Assembly (NCBI GenBank): GCA_034003325.1
Contig: JAVEYW010000002.1
Location: 150,189 to 214,188 of the forward strand
Direction of reading: 5' to 3'
DNA from: Desulfobacterales bacterium
GTDB lineage: Bacteria; Desulfobacterota; Desulfobacteria; Desulfobacterales; JAFDDL01
DNA: 64,000 bases
Position numbers and translations under genes: made by a program. Numbering within the stretch: the first letter of the stretch is position 1; the number at the start of each line of letters is the position of its first letter. The notes beneath the pieces are model-generated. The model worked only from the letters and a program-made list of their open reading frames with translations, did not search any database and had not been told where the DNA came from. Below, piece after piece: positions 22,974-33,102 of the stretch.

Positions 22974-23675
22974 ATGTCTTTGGACTTTGGTCCTTTTTTT
23001 GAACGATACGAAGTTTTGGCAAAAGCAGCAGACCTGGTTTTTGAGCAGGTACAAGCGCAGTTTCCAAAGGAAATCGAGTGTAAGCTTGAGTGCGCGGATT
23101 GTTGCCATGCCATGTTTGATGTAACATTGGTAGAGGCGTTGTACTTGAATTATTATTTTAACAAACTGTTTTCCGGCCGGGAGCGCGAAGATATTCTCGA
23201 GAAGGCAAACCGGGCGGACCGAAAAGCCTATAAGCTGAAGCGGGAGGCCTTTCGACAACTTCAGGAAGGAAAGACCGAAACACAAATCATTTTAGAGATG
23301 GCGGGGGAACGGGTACGTTGTCCGCTGCTCAATGAAAAGAACCGCTGTGACCTCTATTCCCATCGACCGATAACATGCCGTTTCTATGGCGTGCCGACGG
23401 AAATTGCCGGAGTGTCTCATACCTGCGGAAAATCAGGGTTTATAAAGGGTAAAACCTATCCAACCGTTCACCTTGAAAAAATGCAACGAAATCTATTTGC
23501 GTTGTCTCATGAATTGGCGGTGACCATTAAGTCTCGCTATACAGCGATAGGCGAGTTGCTGGTGCCGGTATCTATGGTGTTGTTGACGGACTATAATGAG
23601 GAGTATCTAGGACTTAAACCGTTACAAAACCCGGACCAAGAGGGGGCCGACAATGAAGGAAGAAAAGACAAATAA
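22974..23675 (+). CDS. YkgJ-family cysteine-cluster protein
   Basis: A 233-residue protein with the cysteine pattern of the YkgJ family, thought to bind zinc or an iron-sulfur centre: CKLECADCCHAMFDVT (about 40-55), then RCPLLNEKNRCDLYSHRPITCRFYG (about 110-134) and SHTCGKSGF. No membrane segment or signal peptide is visible. The ATG at 22974 is chosen because GGAGGGG lies about nine bases upstream; a GTG at 22965 is in frame. It overlaps the next gene by 23 bases, so the two are probably co-expressed. The biochemical function is unknown; some relatives sit near flagellar or tRNA genes. Confidence 0.8.
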   Translation: MSLDFGPFFERYEVLAKAADLVFEQVQAQFPKEIECKLECADCCHAMFDVTLVEALYLNYYFNKLFSGREREDILEKANRADRKAYKLKREAFRQLQEGKTETQIILEMAGERVRCPLLNEKNRCDLYSHRPITCRFYGVPTEIAGVSHTCGKSGFIKGKTYPTVHLEKMQRNLFALSHELAVTIKSRYTAIGELLVPVSMVLLTDYNEEYLGLKPLQNPDQEGADNEGRKDK

Positions 23676-24018
23676 GCTTTCTCCCGAAGAAGAAGAGAGA
23701 AAAAAAGCTATTTTTGACAGCATGTCTTCAAGGGGGCAGAAGCGGGTCTTGAGAATCGGCTATGAGGAATGGGACCCTTTTCAGATTCCGAAAGATCCCA
23801 TCGATATCCGCGGAGATAAAAATAAGAGAACAACGCATATGCTGGTTCGGGAATTTCTGCAAACGGCAGCCAGTGAAAAATATGGGAATGATTACGCCCG
23901 AGGCGTGCTGGATCTGTGCTTGGGTATTATCAACAATGATGAGCGCTATGTCGGAATGTATGAATTTTCCTGCTGGTATCAGTCGTTGCAAAAAAAAGAT
24001 GAAACCGAAGGGGCATAG
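23653..24018 (+). CDS. Conserved hypothetical protein (121 residues)
   Basis: A small soluble protein, rich in Lys and Glu at the N-terminus (KEEKTNKLSPEEEERKKAIFDSM), with a compact mixed core (GYEEWDPFQIPKDPIDIR, then a helix with REFLQTAASEKYG, and YVGMYEFSCWYQSL). I do not recognise a family and see no metal or nucleotide motif. It starts 23 bases inside the end of the YkgJ-type gene with GAGGGGG as ribosome-binding site, so the two are translationally linked. It converges on the branching enzyme gene with only 27 bases between stops. Confidence 0.7.
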   Translation: MKEEKTNKLSPEEEERKKAIFDSMSSRGQKRVLRIGYEEWDPFQIPKDPIDIRGDKNKRTTHMLVREFLQTAASEKYGNDYARGVLDLCLGIINNDERYVGMYEFSCWYQSLQKKDETEGA

Positions 24019-24045
24019 CGGGTTCAAGATGAGCGTGTCTGCCCC

Positions 24046-26091
24046 CTATATTTTTTTTAGTACGATAGCGGTTCGCGCCGGCAAATATAAGCTAAGATGG
24101 GCGGAGGCATTAGAGCCTTTATCCGATTGGGACAAGGTGTGATGGGTTTGATCGGCGAGACGACGATTGTGCCCACCAAACCGGTTGGCGTCACTGTCCA
24201 AAACCATTTGATATGATCCGGGCGTTGCTTGAATATGATAATCGGGAAAAGAGAGATTGGGATGAAAATTAAAAACAAACAGTAATGGCCCCCGTTCAAA
24301 AGCAATCACTTTGTCGTCGTTATGTTCATGGCGCAACACGATATTGGCATACTCAAGAATTAGAAAACTTTTGGATAGGCGGATCATTTCTCGATCAAAC
24401 ACGCATAGTTGATGGTATTTTAATTCGGGATCATCCACCAAATGCCATTGTCGCCGGGCATATCGGTAAGACCAGCCATTTCCGCTTCTGGGAAAATCGA
24501 TCCATTCCGGGTGTCCGAATTCATTTCCCATAAAATTTAAATATCCGTTTCCGGCAGTGGCCAGCGTGATGAGCCGTATCATCTTATGGAGCGCTACCGC
24601 CCGGTCAATCCCTATGTGCGTGTCTTCGATTCGCATGTGCGCATATATGGCTTCTCCGGCAAGGCGAAATATGAGGCTTTGGTCACCAACCAGGGCCTGA
24701 TCGTGCGCTTCCGCATAGCTGATTGTTTTTTCATCGCGTCGACGATTGGTTAATTCATGCCACAACCGGCCCATGTGCCAGTCTTCGTCTGGTTGCTCTT
24801 TAACCAGGCGAATCCAGAAGTCTGGCAAGCCCATGGCGAATCGATAATCAAACCCGATACCACCTTGCGCCTCGGGTGCCGCGAGTCCGGGCATGCCGCT
24901 AACATCTTCGGCAATGGTGATCGCATTTGGCCGAACATTGTGAATAATGCGATTTGCCAACGCCAAATAGATAAGCGCATCCAAATCCACATCAGGATTA
25001 AAATAATCGTCATAGCACGTAAACGCTTTGCTGAGGCCGTGATGCGTATAGATCATGCTGGTCACACCATCAAACCGGAATCCGTCCACATGGTATTCAT
25101 CCAACCAGAAACGGCAATTTGACAGCAAAAAATGAAGCACCTGAGGCTTTCCGTAGTCAAAACATCTCGAATCCCATGCGTGGTGATAGCCGCGAGGGCC
25201 TTCATGAAAATATTGGTATTCGCTGCCGTCGAAACGGCTCAAGCCCTCTATCTCATTAGATACCGCATGTGAATGCACCAGATCGATCAGCACATAAAGC
25301 CCGAGGCCATGCGCTTTATCGATAAGGGCCTTAAGTTCATCCGGAGTTCCGAAGCGCGAGGATGCGGCAAAAAAACTGGAAACATGATATCCGAAAGAGC
25401 CATAATACGGGTGATGCTGTATGGCCATGAGCTGAAGCGTGTTGTAACCGGCAGAAACAATTCTTGGAAGAATGTGCTCGGCAAACTCCGCATAGGTGCC
25501 GATGCCCTCCTTTTCCTGGGCCATTCCCACATGCGCTTCATATATGAGTGGGACTGCGGGCTTCTCGGGCGCAGGGTGCTGCCATAGATAGGGTGTTTCA
25601 GGATGCCATATCTGCGCATTGAAAATATTTGTTTCCATGTCCTGGTGTATTCTGCGGGCATAGGCGGGAATTCGATTCCCGTTTCCGCCGGGCCAAAAAA
25701 CGTTAAGCCGATAAAGAGCCAGATGCCTAATTGATTCCAATGGCAATTGAATTTCCCAAACACCGGTATTTGTAACGGGTTTCAGCGCAAATCGCGCGTC
25801 CGGTTGCCAGTCGGAAAAGTCGCCGACTAAAAAAACCGCCTCGGCATAGGGGGCCCATTCTCTAAAGACCCATGATTGCGTTTTTCGATGAAGCCCGAAA
25901 AATTCATGGCCGGATGCAAAGTCTTGAATACTGGTATTCCCCCGTGTGAGTGCGATTGCTGTTGTTTCAATGGCGCGAAGCCGTTGTTGAAGGTGCTGTC
26001 GATAGGGAATTAGAAAGGCATCCTTTAAAAGAAGTTGTGAAATCTTTTTCTCGATGGTTTTCGTTTGAGTCTTTGAGAGTGATTCAATCAT
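24046..26091 (-). CDS. 1,4-alpha-glucan branching enzyme (GH13, eukaryote-type subgroup)
   Basis: A protein of 681 residues that moves alpha-1,4 chain ends to alpha-1,6 positions in glycogen. It has an N-terminal carbohydrate-binding/Ig-like domain (VFREWAPYAEAVFLVGDFSDW), the GH13 barrel with nucleophile Asp near residue 341 (DGFRFDGVTSM), the acid Glu in ITIAEDVSGMPG and the third carboxylate in YAEAHDQ, then a beta C-terminal domain. The TSMIYTHHG signature and overall layout resemble GH13_8 enzymes of plants and animals more than the common bacterial GlgB. The ATG at 26091 lies one base after the TGA of the phosphorylase gene (TGAAATG), so the longer upstream frame is not used. It is the last gene of a glucan operon. 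Confidence 0.9.
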   Translation of the reverse strand: MIESLSKTQTKTIEKKISQLLLKDAFLIPYRQHLQQRLRAIETTAIALTRGNTSIQDFASGHEFFGLHRKTQSWVFREWAPYAEAVFLVGDFSDWQPDARFALKPVTNTGVWEIQLPLESIRHLALYRLNVFWPGGNGNRIPAYARRIHQDMETNIFNAQIWHPETPYLWQHPAPEKPAVPLIYEAHVGMAQEKEGIGTYAEFAEHILPRIVSAGYNTLQLMAIQHHPYYGSFGYHVSSFFAASSRFGTPDELKALIDKAHGLGLYVLIDLVHSHAVSNEIEGLSRFDGSEYQYFHEGPRGYHHAWDSRCFDYGKPQVLHFLLSNCRFWLDEYHVDGFRFDGVTSMIYTHHGLSKAFTCYDDYFNPDVDLDALIYLALANRIIHNVRPNAITIAEDVSGMPGLAAPEAQGGIGFDYRFAMGLPDFWIRLVKEQPDEDWHMGRLWHELTNRRRDEKTISYAEAHDQALVGDQSLIFRLAGEAIYAHMRIEDTHIGIDRAVALHKMIRLITLATAGNGYLNFMGNEFGHPEWIDFPRSGNGWSYRYARRQWHLVDDPELKYHQLCVFDREMIRLSKSFLILEYANIVLRHEHNDDKVIAFERGPLLFVFNFHPNLSFPDYHIQATPGSYQMVLDSDANRFGGHNRRLADQTHHTLSQSDKGSNASAHLSLYLPARTAIVLKKI

Positions 26092-26092
26092 T

Positions 26093-28645
26093 TCAGTCGG
26101 CCCAAGTGATAAATCCCGGTGTGTTTTTAATCCAACCGTCCGCTCGCGGTCGAACCCGCGCGGTAAACCCGAAACGGCCGGAACGCCGAAAGGTAATATT
26201 GCAGACGTAACGGTAAGCACCGTCACCCAAATCTTGTTCCGGTTGCATTTTCATAATTTGGCCGAGGGCCAGAGAGTCAATCGTCTTAAACAGGCCGTAG
26301 TAGACTTCCACATCGACTTCTTCGGGCTTAATGGCTCCTAGTTGAACGTGGGCGGTTACTCTAAATTCGTTCCCGACACGAAACGGCCCCTCGGACTCCT
26401 GTTGCGGTGTTTTGATGCGAATATCCTTCCATAATAGAAGAAACCGTTCGTGAAGTTGAAGTTGTGCCTTGGCCGATTCGCAATCGTTTAGAAATAGATC
26501 CCGATAGCGCTTGGCTGCCGGAAGATAGAACCGGGATTCGTATTCGGAAACCATGCGCTGCCCGGAAAACTCGGAAAGCGCCATTTTCATGCTCGCCTTC
26601 ATCATTGTTAGCCAGCGTTCCGGCGCATCTCCTTCTTTTCGGTCATAAAAACAAGGAATCACATTGTTTTCTAACACATTGTAAAGCGCCTGGCTCTCGA
26701 CGGCATCCTGGTAAATGTGATCATTATAATCTTCCCCATTTCCGATTCGCCATCCATTTCCAGCGGAATACCCCTCACACCACCACCCATCCAGAATGCT
26801 GACGTTCAAAACACCGTTTAAGGCGGCCTTCATGCCGGAGGTGCCGCAGGCTTCCAACGGCCGCCTGGGGGTATTAAGCCAGACATCGGCGCCCTGAACA
26901 AGATAGCGGGCAAGTTGCATGTCGTAGTCTTCAAGAAAAATCACGCGATGCCGCAGCCCTTCGTTTCGAACGAACTGAATGAGTTGCTGAATCACCATCT
27001 TTCCTTCATTGTCCTTGGGGTGCGCTTTTCCCGCAAAAATAATCTGAATCGGATGAATTTCAGAGTTGAGTAATGCCCGAAGCCGGTCGGGATCCTGCAG
27101 AAGCAGGTGGGCTCGTTTATAGGTGGCGAACCTGCGGGCAAAACCGATTGTCAGCACGCCTTGGTCAAGAACCGATTCTGCGCTCTCAATTTCAGCCTTT
27201 GAAGCGTTCCGTTTGCTATATTGTCGAGCCATCATTTTTCGACAGGTTCGAATCAGACGGGTGCGACCCACTTCATGGGCGCGCCACAATTCTTCATTAT
27301 ATATTTCATCGATGCGATTGGTGATATCCGGCTGATCGGCTTTCAAACTCCAGTCAGATCCCAGGTATTGCTCAAAAAGATCGGCATTTTCCGGAGATAT
27401 CCACGTGGCGGCATGAATCCCGTTGGTGACGTGGGAAATCGGCACTTCATCTTCGGGGTGCCCGGGCCAGACATGCGACCACATTTTGCGGGCGACGCTG
27501 CCATGCAGCTTGCTGACCCCGTTGCAGTACTGAGACATTCTAAGTCCTAAAATAAACATGGAAAAGGGCGCATCAAGGCCGGAACCGGCATGTTGCCCCA
27601 TGGCTAAAATTTCGTCCGTGGTTACTTTGAGCTGTTTTGCGAGAGGCGCTATATACGGCCGAACGAGAGAGGGTGGAAACTCGTCATGCCCGGCTGAGAC
27701 CGGCGTATGCGTGGTGAAGACGGTGGCTCGGGGAATAATTTGAAGCGCGGTTTTAAAGTCCAGATTTTTACGAACCATGGTTTGCGAGAGGCGTTCCAAG
27801 TTTGCAAAAGCGGAATGTCCCTCGTTCATGTGGGTGACGATCGGGTCAATGCCCAAGGTGTATAACGCGCGCATACCGCCGATACCCAACACCATTTCCT
27901 GAGCCAGCCGCACTCTGAAATCTCCACCATACAGCCGTGCCGTGATATCACGGGCCTCCTGAGTGTTTTCAATGAGGTTGGTATCTAGAAGGAAAAGCGG
28001 TACCCTGCCGATTCGGGCAACCCAGACCGCAAAATGGATCGGGCCTTCGGGTCCGGTGATACTGATGCGCAGGGAGTTGCGATTCGAGTCTTTCACGCGT
28101 TTTATGGGAAGTTGAAACAAGTCCGAATCCGGGTAGGCTTCCTGTTGCCAGGCATCCGGGCTCAAATATTGCTGAAAATAACCCTGTCGGTAGAGCAATC
28201 CCACACCGACCATCGGCAGATTCAGGTCGGACGAGGATTTAAGGTGGTCGCCGGCCAACACACCGAGTCCCCCGGCAAAAAGCGGCAGGCTTTCATGAAC
28301 ACCGAATTCCATCGAAAAATAAGCAATAGCGCCGCGTTGTTCAAAGATATCCGTATGGCGTGTATGGTCGGCGAGCACTTGCTGCTCAAACCGAACCTTG
28401 ACGCGTTCCTGGTGGGCGAGAAAACTGTTGTCCCGGGATAATTCCTCGAGTCGACGCTGGCTGAGGAAAGTCGAAAAAACGATGGGGTTTTGCTTCGCGT
28501 TTTCCCACCCTTTGGGATCAATGCGTCTAAAAAGTTCGATGGCGTCCGGCTGCCAGCACCACCACAGATTTCTAGACAATTTTTCAAGAAAGAGCAACGG
28601 CTCCGGAATCATGGGAAAAACCTGAAAGGTTTGCAAATAGCTCAT
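26093..28645 (-). CDS. glgP: Alpha-glucan (glycogen) phosphorylase, short family
   Basis: An 850-residue PLP enzyme that releases glucose-1-phosphate from alpha-1,4 glucans. It belongs to the bacterial and archaeal alpha-glucan phosphorylase group: the start reads LSRNLWWCWQPDAIELFRRIDP, followed by IAYFSMEFGVHESLPLFAGGLGVLAGDHLKSSSDL. The PLP lysine lies in the motif RRPLEACGTSGMKAALNG. VTHVTNGIH and the catalytic core are complete; the last 100 residues form an extra beta-rich domain. AAAGGA precedes the ATG. It sits 37 bases after the debranching enzyme and is directly coupled to the branching enzyme. Confidence 0.95.
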   Translation of the reverse strand: MSYLQTFQVFPMIPEPLLFLEKLSRNLWWCWQPDAIELFRRIDPKGWENAKQNPIVFSTFLSQRRLEELSRDNSFLAHQERVKVRFEQQVLADHTRHTDIFEQRGAIAYFSMEFGVHESLPLFAGGLGVLAGDHLKSSSDLNLPMVGVGLLYRQGYFQQYLSPDAWQQEAYPDSDLFQLPIKRVKDSNRNSLRISITGPEGPIHFAVWVARIGRVPLFLLDTNLIENTQEARDITARLYGGDFRVRLAQEMVLGIGGMRALYTLGIDPIVTHMNEGHSAFANLERLSQTMVRKNLDFKTALQIIPRATVFTTHTPVSAGHDEFPPSLVRPYIAPLAKQLKVTTDEILAMGQHAGSGLDAPFSMFILGLRMSQYCNGVSKLHGSVARKMWSHVWPGHPEDEVPISHVTNGIHAATWISPENADLFEQYLGSDWSLKADQPDITNRIDEIYNEELWRAHEVGRTRLIRTCRKMMARQYSKRNASKAEIESAESVLDQGVLTIGFARRFATYKRAHLLLQDPDRLRALLNSEIHPIQIIFAGKAHPKDNEGKMVIQQLIQFVRNEGLRHRVIFLEDYDMQLARYLVQGADVWLNTPRRPLEACGTSGMKAALNGVLNVSILDGWWCEGYSAGNGWRIGNGEDYNDHIYQDAVESQALYNVLENNVIPCFYDRKEGDAPERWLTMMKASMKMALSEFSGQRMVSEYESRFYLPAAKRYRDLFLNDCESAKAQLQLHERFLLLWKDIRIKTPQQESEGPFRVGNEFRVTAHVQLGAIKPEEVDVEVYYGLFKTIDSLALGQIMKMQPEQDLGDGAYRYVCNITFRRSGRFGFTARVRPRADGWIKNTPGFITWAD

Positions 28646-28682
28646 ATCCGTATCCTTTGTTGAACAGTATAAAAAGGCGGTG

Positions 28683-31600
28683 TTACGGGGATAAGACCGT
28701 TAATTTATGCCAAACCCGTATCCATTCGCTGTCGCTCCACGCCTGAGCATCGCAGCCTCTTTCGGTATGCGGTGCATCCCCATCAAGAATTTCAGGCAAA
28801 TGCCCGATGCACCCGTCCATCAAAAGACGGGATGAGCTGCCGAGCCACGCCAATGCGGTGGGAACGGCTTCTTTTCCATAGACCATTGACCAGGCCTCAC
28901 AAAAGGCCGGAAACGGCCATGTCCAGGCGGTGCCGTTATGATAAGCGGGCTTGCGGCGCGTGTCTTCATCTCCTGTATAATTTCCCATATATGGTCGATG
29001 AGGATTGTTAAGCGGTTGACCCATAAGAAGGATAGGCAGCGCCCGTTTCACAGGTCTATCCGCTAAACTTCGAATCGCTCCGGGTACTAGAAGCGTTTCA
29101 CAGGCGCTGAGTGTCTTGTGACATATCTCTTCATCCGTAACGGCGCCTAAAGTTATGGTCAGTAGTTGATTGGGCCTAAGCGCATCATCCGGCTCAGCAA
29201 CATCGGCGGAAACACCGGGCGCTGCATGTAAACAATCCGAGAAGAACCCCTCGTTTTTCATGAAAAAAAGTCTTAAAATAGCCGTGCGCGCCTGTTTGGC
29301 AATGGCACGCCAACGATTTTTCTTGGTTGCGGGGTCTACACGGGCCAGCAATTCAAGCGCATGATACCAGAGGGCTTGAATTTCAATGGGATACCCTTCG
29401 CGAGGGGTGCCAGCGGGATGATTGGTGTCCATCCAGGTAAAATGCGCCGGAGAGAAGATAAGCCCAGTGCCTTTATCCATGCAAATCCCATTGGGTGTTC
29501 CGGAAACATAGGCGTTCGCAATGGAGACAAGAACGGTCGCCATCGTTCGATTCCCGCAGCGGGAAGCAAGAAAAGATTTGTTGTTTTCGGCTCGCAGCAG
29601 ATCCGCCACGGCCACGATAAACCATAACGGCGCATCGGAGGTGTCACGGTTGGCCGCTTGAGCACCTGAAATCATGTTGGGCAAGGTGCCGTTTTCCTCA
29701 AATCGGCCGAACTGAATCAGTATATTCTTCGCTTCTTGAAGCTTGCCGATAGAAATCAATCCCCGAGCGAAAATCAACGCATCCCTGCCCCAATCGAGAA
29801 ACCAGGGATATCCGGCGATAACACTTTTAAGCTTTTCCCGTGTTACGACAAAATCAGATAAGGCGTCTTTCAGTATGGAAGCGCAATCCGCTGGTTTGGC
29901 GACGGCATGAATCGTATCGTTGATAATGGGTTCCGGAGAGGCACGCCGGGGAGCGAGCGGCTGTTCCGAGGCAAAAGGGGCTTTGGCAGTGAGCACAATC
30001 GCCGTATCTCCGGCCAACTCGCTCTGAAAATATCCCGGACTGAATAAGTCCGAGTCCGGGTCGAAGCCGCGCTCCGCATCCTTTGGCCGGTTTACCATAT
30101 ATTGCCATTCCGGTTCAGGTTTGAATTCTCCTCGTGAGATTTCCATTAAAAGCGGTTTTGCCTGGTCCGGCGTAAAAGAAAAGCCATTGACTCGGGCGTA
30201 GACGGCGGCGGGCCATGCGGTTTCAGGCCCCATATAGGCTTTGGTCGTCGCATGAAAGTTGCGATGTTCCAAGTCAGGTCGTAAAATGAGCCGGACGGGC
30301 CGGTCATCCGTCAATCGCTGAAAACGTTTGGCGGACGGGTGCCGATAAAAGGTGAGCGTGACCTCATTTGAGCCGGTTGTCATTTGCAGTTCGATGGTCA
30401 GTCGAATGTGCTCTCCCTGCCCGGTGGGGACATGAAACCGCCAAACACCACGGCGGTGATCATCCACATAAAAGGAGTGAAAGCAGTTAAAGGTTATTTC
30501 CTGAGAAAATCCTTGAAATACCACCCATGCGCGACAGCGGCTGAACAGAACCCACCGGTCCACGGGGTGGTCGGGGGCCGAATTGGCGGCCAGTAAGCCG
30601 TCGTAACGGCTTTGAAGCCGGCCCCATAATACCGGCGCGCGGCTCATGCCGCCGATGCCGTTGGTAAGCAGCAGCATTCGTGGGGAAAGCTGTAAATCGG
30701 ACCGAATAAATGATCGCTGAACAAAGAGGTGTTCCGGGCGTGATAGGATAAGCAGTTGACTTTTAGTATGTACCGCAGGATTCTCGAATACCGTCATCTG
30801 TAGCGTACGGGGCAAATGTTCGCCGGAAGTCGCTTGGGGAAGAAACAAGGCAAACCAGCGATGATCCATAGCGGGCAGGCTTTCTTCCCGGGCAAGCGTC
30901 CGGTGGTTATCCATAATTTGGGCGCAAAATGGGACGTCGCACAGTACGAGCAAAAAATGCGCCGGCGGCACCATCACGACCCGTCGATTATCCCGTGGCC
31001 ATTGCCAGGAAACGACCCGGGGCATTCCCCCTTGTGGATAAAGGCTTTGGCAAAAGGACTCAGGATGTTCGGCCAATCGTTGCGCTGCGGCACTCGGATC
31101 AAAATCCCCCAGATCCCCTCTCCCGAATAGGGCGCAAAAAACCTCAAGCGCCTTTGCCCGGAGTCTCTGGTGAATAATCCTCGGTACGGGGGCGATCTTG
31201 CCGCTGGGTATCGCATCAAGGGCTGACAGTTCCGATCGAATCGGTGAGAGACAGACCACTTGGCCTGCTTCCAACCGGCAGGACGGGCTTCCGTGATCCA
31301 GCGCAACCGCCACAAGCGCCCCTGTCAGCAAGTCCGTCAATGGGGGCTTAAAGGCCATGGCGGAGGATTGCCATGTCGCCCGGGAGGCCTGTTCAGAATC
31401 GAGGTTGGCGATAATCAGCAGTTTCTTACCGCTTGGCCGATGATGGCGCAACATGGCCACATGGTTTCCCGGACCCGTCTGGACCAAGGTCAATTCGGTT
31501 TGATCATGAAATGCAGGGTGATGCTTCAGCAGCGCTGTCAGGCGGGCGATGTTTTCCACCTGATTTTCCCCGGCGCCCCAGTTAAGGGAGTTGGCCTGGT

Positions 31601-32990
31601 GTACGACAAGCTTTTCCGTGGCAAACCATTCCACTCCATTGGCAAAACCGAACGCGCCGTTTGGGCTGAACAGTGCGCACATATCCGTGCGAAGTCGAGC
31701 GTAAGCCTTTGACGTTGCTGCCAGCCGCAGATTGTCATGCGTTTCCGCATAGTGGACGGTGAGGCCTTCATCACGGGATATTTGAAGCGCCTCCGGCAAG
31801 TAGGATTCAATCTGCTCCCGCGTGTAATTTTGAAACAGTTCGGAGTAAGCCCAGTTAAAGTTGCCGAAGTTCAGCAGCTCCCGGGTGACCGAAATTTTTC
31901 CCCCGAGCCCTTCCAAAAAAAAGAGGGTGTCGGGGTATTGCGTTCGCACCTTGGCAATAAGGTATTTCCAGGTTTGAACCGGAATCATGTATCCGGCATC
32001 ACATCGAAAGCCATCCGCGCCGCGCCGGCACCACGTCAGAAACATATCCGCCATGTATTGCCACAGGGCTGAATGCCGATAGTCCAGCTTGGTCAAATCT
32101 TCCCACTGGACACCCCACGCGCCCGGCACATTGATGCGGCCGTCCGGCCCACGATCCAGCCATTCGGGATGGGTATAGTGGAGTTCGGCCGCCCAGCCGG
32201 TGTGGTTTATGGCAATATCCAGAATCAGCTTGCCGTGGCGCCGATGCACGGCATCGACAAGCTCCGTGAACTGTTCCATGGGGGTGGCGTGGGGGTCAAA
32301 TTGGGCCAGAGAGGGGTCGACACCGGTAAAACTCAATGCCGCATAGGGACTGCCGAACCGGCCCATGCGAGCGTAGGTGGTGGGGGTGGGGTGTATCGGC
32401 AGCAGCTGAATAAACCGGCAGCCCAATGTCCCTAAAATAAAATCGAGTTCGCCGATGAGGTCTCTGAAGGTTCCGGAAGGCGGAATAACCGTGTATCCGA
32501 TATCATCCAGGCGCTGAATTTCATTTTTCAATGCATCGGTTTCCGCAACCTTACCCGCCTTGTTCGGGCCGAATTGTCGCACAAAGGCGTTGTATAGAAT
32601 ATTTGCGCAGCAGGTGTCCGCTGGTTCTACATTGACCTCGGTATTTGGGCCCGGCGGCCAGATCGGGTCGGACTGCTCTGTGCAAAGAAAAAAACACTTG
32701 GCTTCAAAATGCCCGATCTCGCATAAAGGGAGTGTAATTTCAAAACTATCTCCGTTCCTGCGGTGCATGGGAAAATCAAACCAGTCCCGACTCAGGGGGG
32801 GAAGGTTTTCCTGAACACTGCGGATGGTTTCTTCCCGGGTGATATCGGCGCGGCCGATATTGGTACGCAGCCACGCGCTCCCGTTTTTGCCGTCGGGCGG
32901 CGTTAGTCGGAACGTGAGGACATCTCCCCGAAAAAGGAGTATCCGTTGCCCGGGGCTCGGACGTTGCTGAATGCTGTTAGAGATAGTCAT
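28683..32990 (-). CDS. Bifunctional glycogen debranching enzyme (GH13-like domain plus GH133 amylo-1,6-glucosidase)
   Basis: A very long protein of 1435 residues. The first part holds a GH13 alpha-amylase-type barrel: LDIAINHTGW, the nucleophile motif DGFRCDAGYM, the acid LFFLEGLGG and AETHDN. A central beta-rich region follows (about 600-990). The C-terminal third is an amylo-1,6-glucosidase (GH133) with PWFLDWGRDALIFARGLI and NRDTSDAPLWF. This is the two-activity layout of eukaryotic debranching enzyme, in which a 4-alpha-glucanotransferase is followed by an alpha-1,6-glucosidase. No signal peptide is present, so it acts on stored glycogen in the cytoplasm. It is upstream of the phosphorylase in the same operon. 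Two separate activities are inferred from the domains. Confidence 0.9.
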   Translation of the reverse strand: MTISNSIQQRPSPGQRILLFRGDVLTFRLTPPDGKNGSAWLRTNIGRADITREETIRSVQENLPPLSRDWFDFPMHRRNGDSFEITLPLCEIGHFEAKCFFLCTEQSDPIWPPGPNTEVNVEPADTCCANILYNAFVRQFGPNKAGKVAETDALKNEIQRLDDIGYTVIPPSGTFRDLIGELDFILGTLGCRFIQLLPIHPTPTTYARMGRFGSPYAALSFTGVDPSLAQFDPHATPMEQFTELVDAVHRRHGKLILDIAINHTGWAAELHYTHPEWLDRGPDGRINVPGAWGVQWEDLTKLDYRHSALWQYMADMFLTWCRRGADGFRCDAGYMIPVQTWKYLIAKVRTQYPDTLFFLEGLGGKISVTRELLNFGNFNWAYSELFQNYTREQIESYLPEALQISRDEGLTVHYAETHDNLRLAATSKAYARLRTDMCALFSPNGAFGFANGVEWFATEKLVVHQANSLNWGAGENQVENIARLTALLKHHPAFHDQTELTLVQTGPGNHVAMLRHHRPSGKKLLIIANLDSEQASRATWQSSAMAFKPPLTDLLTGALVAVALDHGSPSCRLEAGQVVCLSPIRSELSALDAIPSGKIAPVPRIIHQRLRAKALEVFCALFGRGDLGDFDPSAAAQRLAEHPESFCQSLYPQGGMPRVVSWQWPRDNRRVVMVPPAHFLLVLCDVPFCAQIMDNHRTLAREESLPAMDHRWFALFLPQATSGEHLPRTLQMTVFENPAVHTKSQLLILSRPEHLFVQRSFIRSDLQLSPRMLLLTNGIGGMSRAPVLWGRLQSRYDGLLAANSAPDHPVDRWVLFSRCRAWVVFQGFSQEITFNCFHSFYVDDHRRGVWRFHVPTGQGEHIRLTIELQMTTGSNEVTLTFYRHPSAKRFQRLTDDRPVRLILRPDLEHRNFHATTKAYMGPETAWPAAVYARVNGFSFTPDQAKPLLMEISRGEFKPEPEWQYMVNRPKDAERGFDPDSDLFSPGYFQSELAGDTAIVLTAKAPFASEQPLAPRRASPEPIINDTIHAVAKPADCASILKDALSDFVVTREKLKSVIAGYPWFLDWGRDALIFARGLISIGKLQEAKNILIQFGRFEENGTLPNMISGAQAANRDTSDAPLWFIVAVADLLRAENNKSFLASRCGNRTMATVLVSIANAYVSGTPNGICMDKGTGLIFSPAHFTWMDTNHPAGTPREGYPIEIQALWYHALELLARVDPATKKNRWRAIAKQARTAILRLFFMKNEGFFSDCLHAAPGVSADVAEPDDALRPNQLLTITLGAVTDEEICHKTLSACETLLVPGAIRSLADRPVKRALPILLMGQPLNNPHRPYMGNYTGDEDTRRKPAYHNGTAWTWPFPAFCEAWSMVYGKEAVPTALAWLGSSSRLLMDGCIGHLPEILDGDAPHTERGCDAQAWSDSEWIRVWHKLTVLSP

Positions 32991-33102
32991 CGTTTCGATA
33001 TAAACGCCACCGAAAGTCGGCGGACATTAAAAAATGGAAAATAGTTTAAAGAGAATACCGTTGCCGGTCGGTATTTGCAATTCGAAAAATAAAACCGGAG
33101 CG

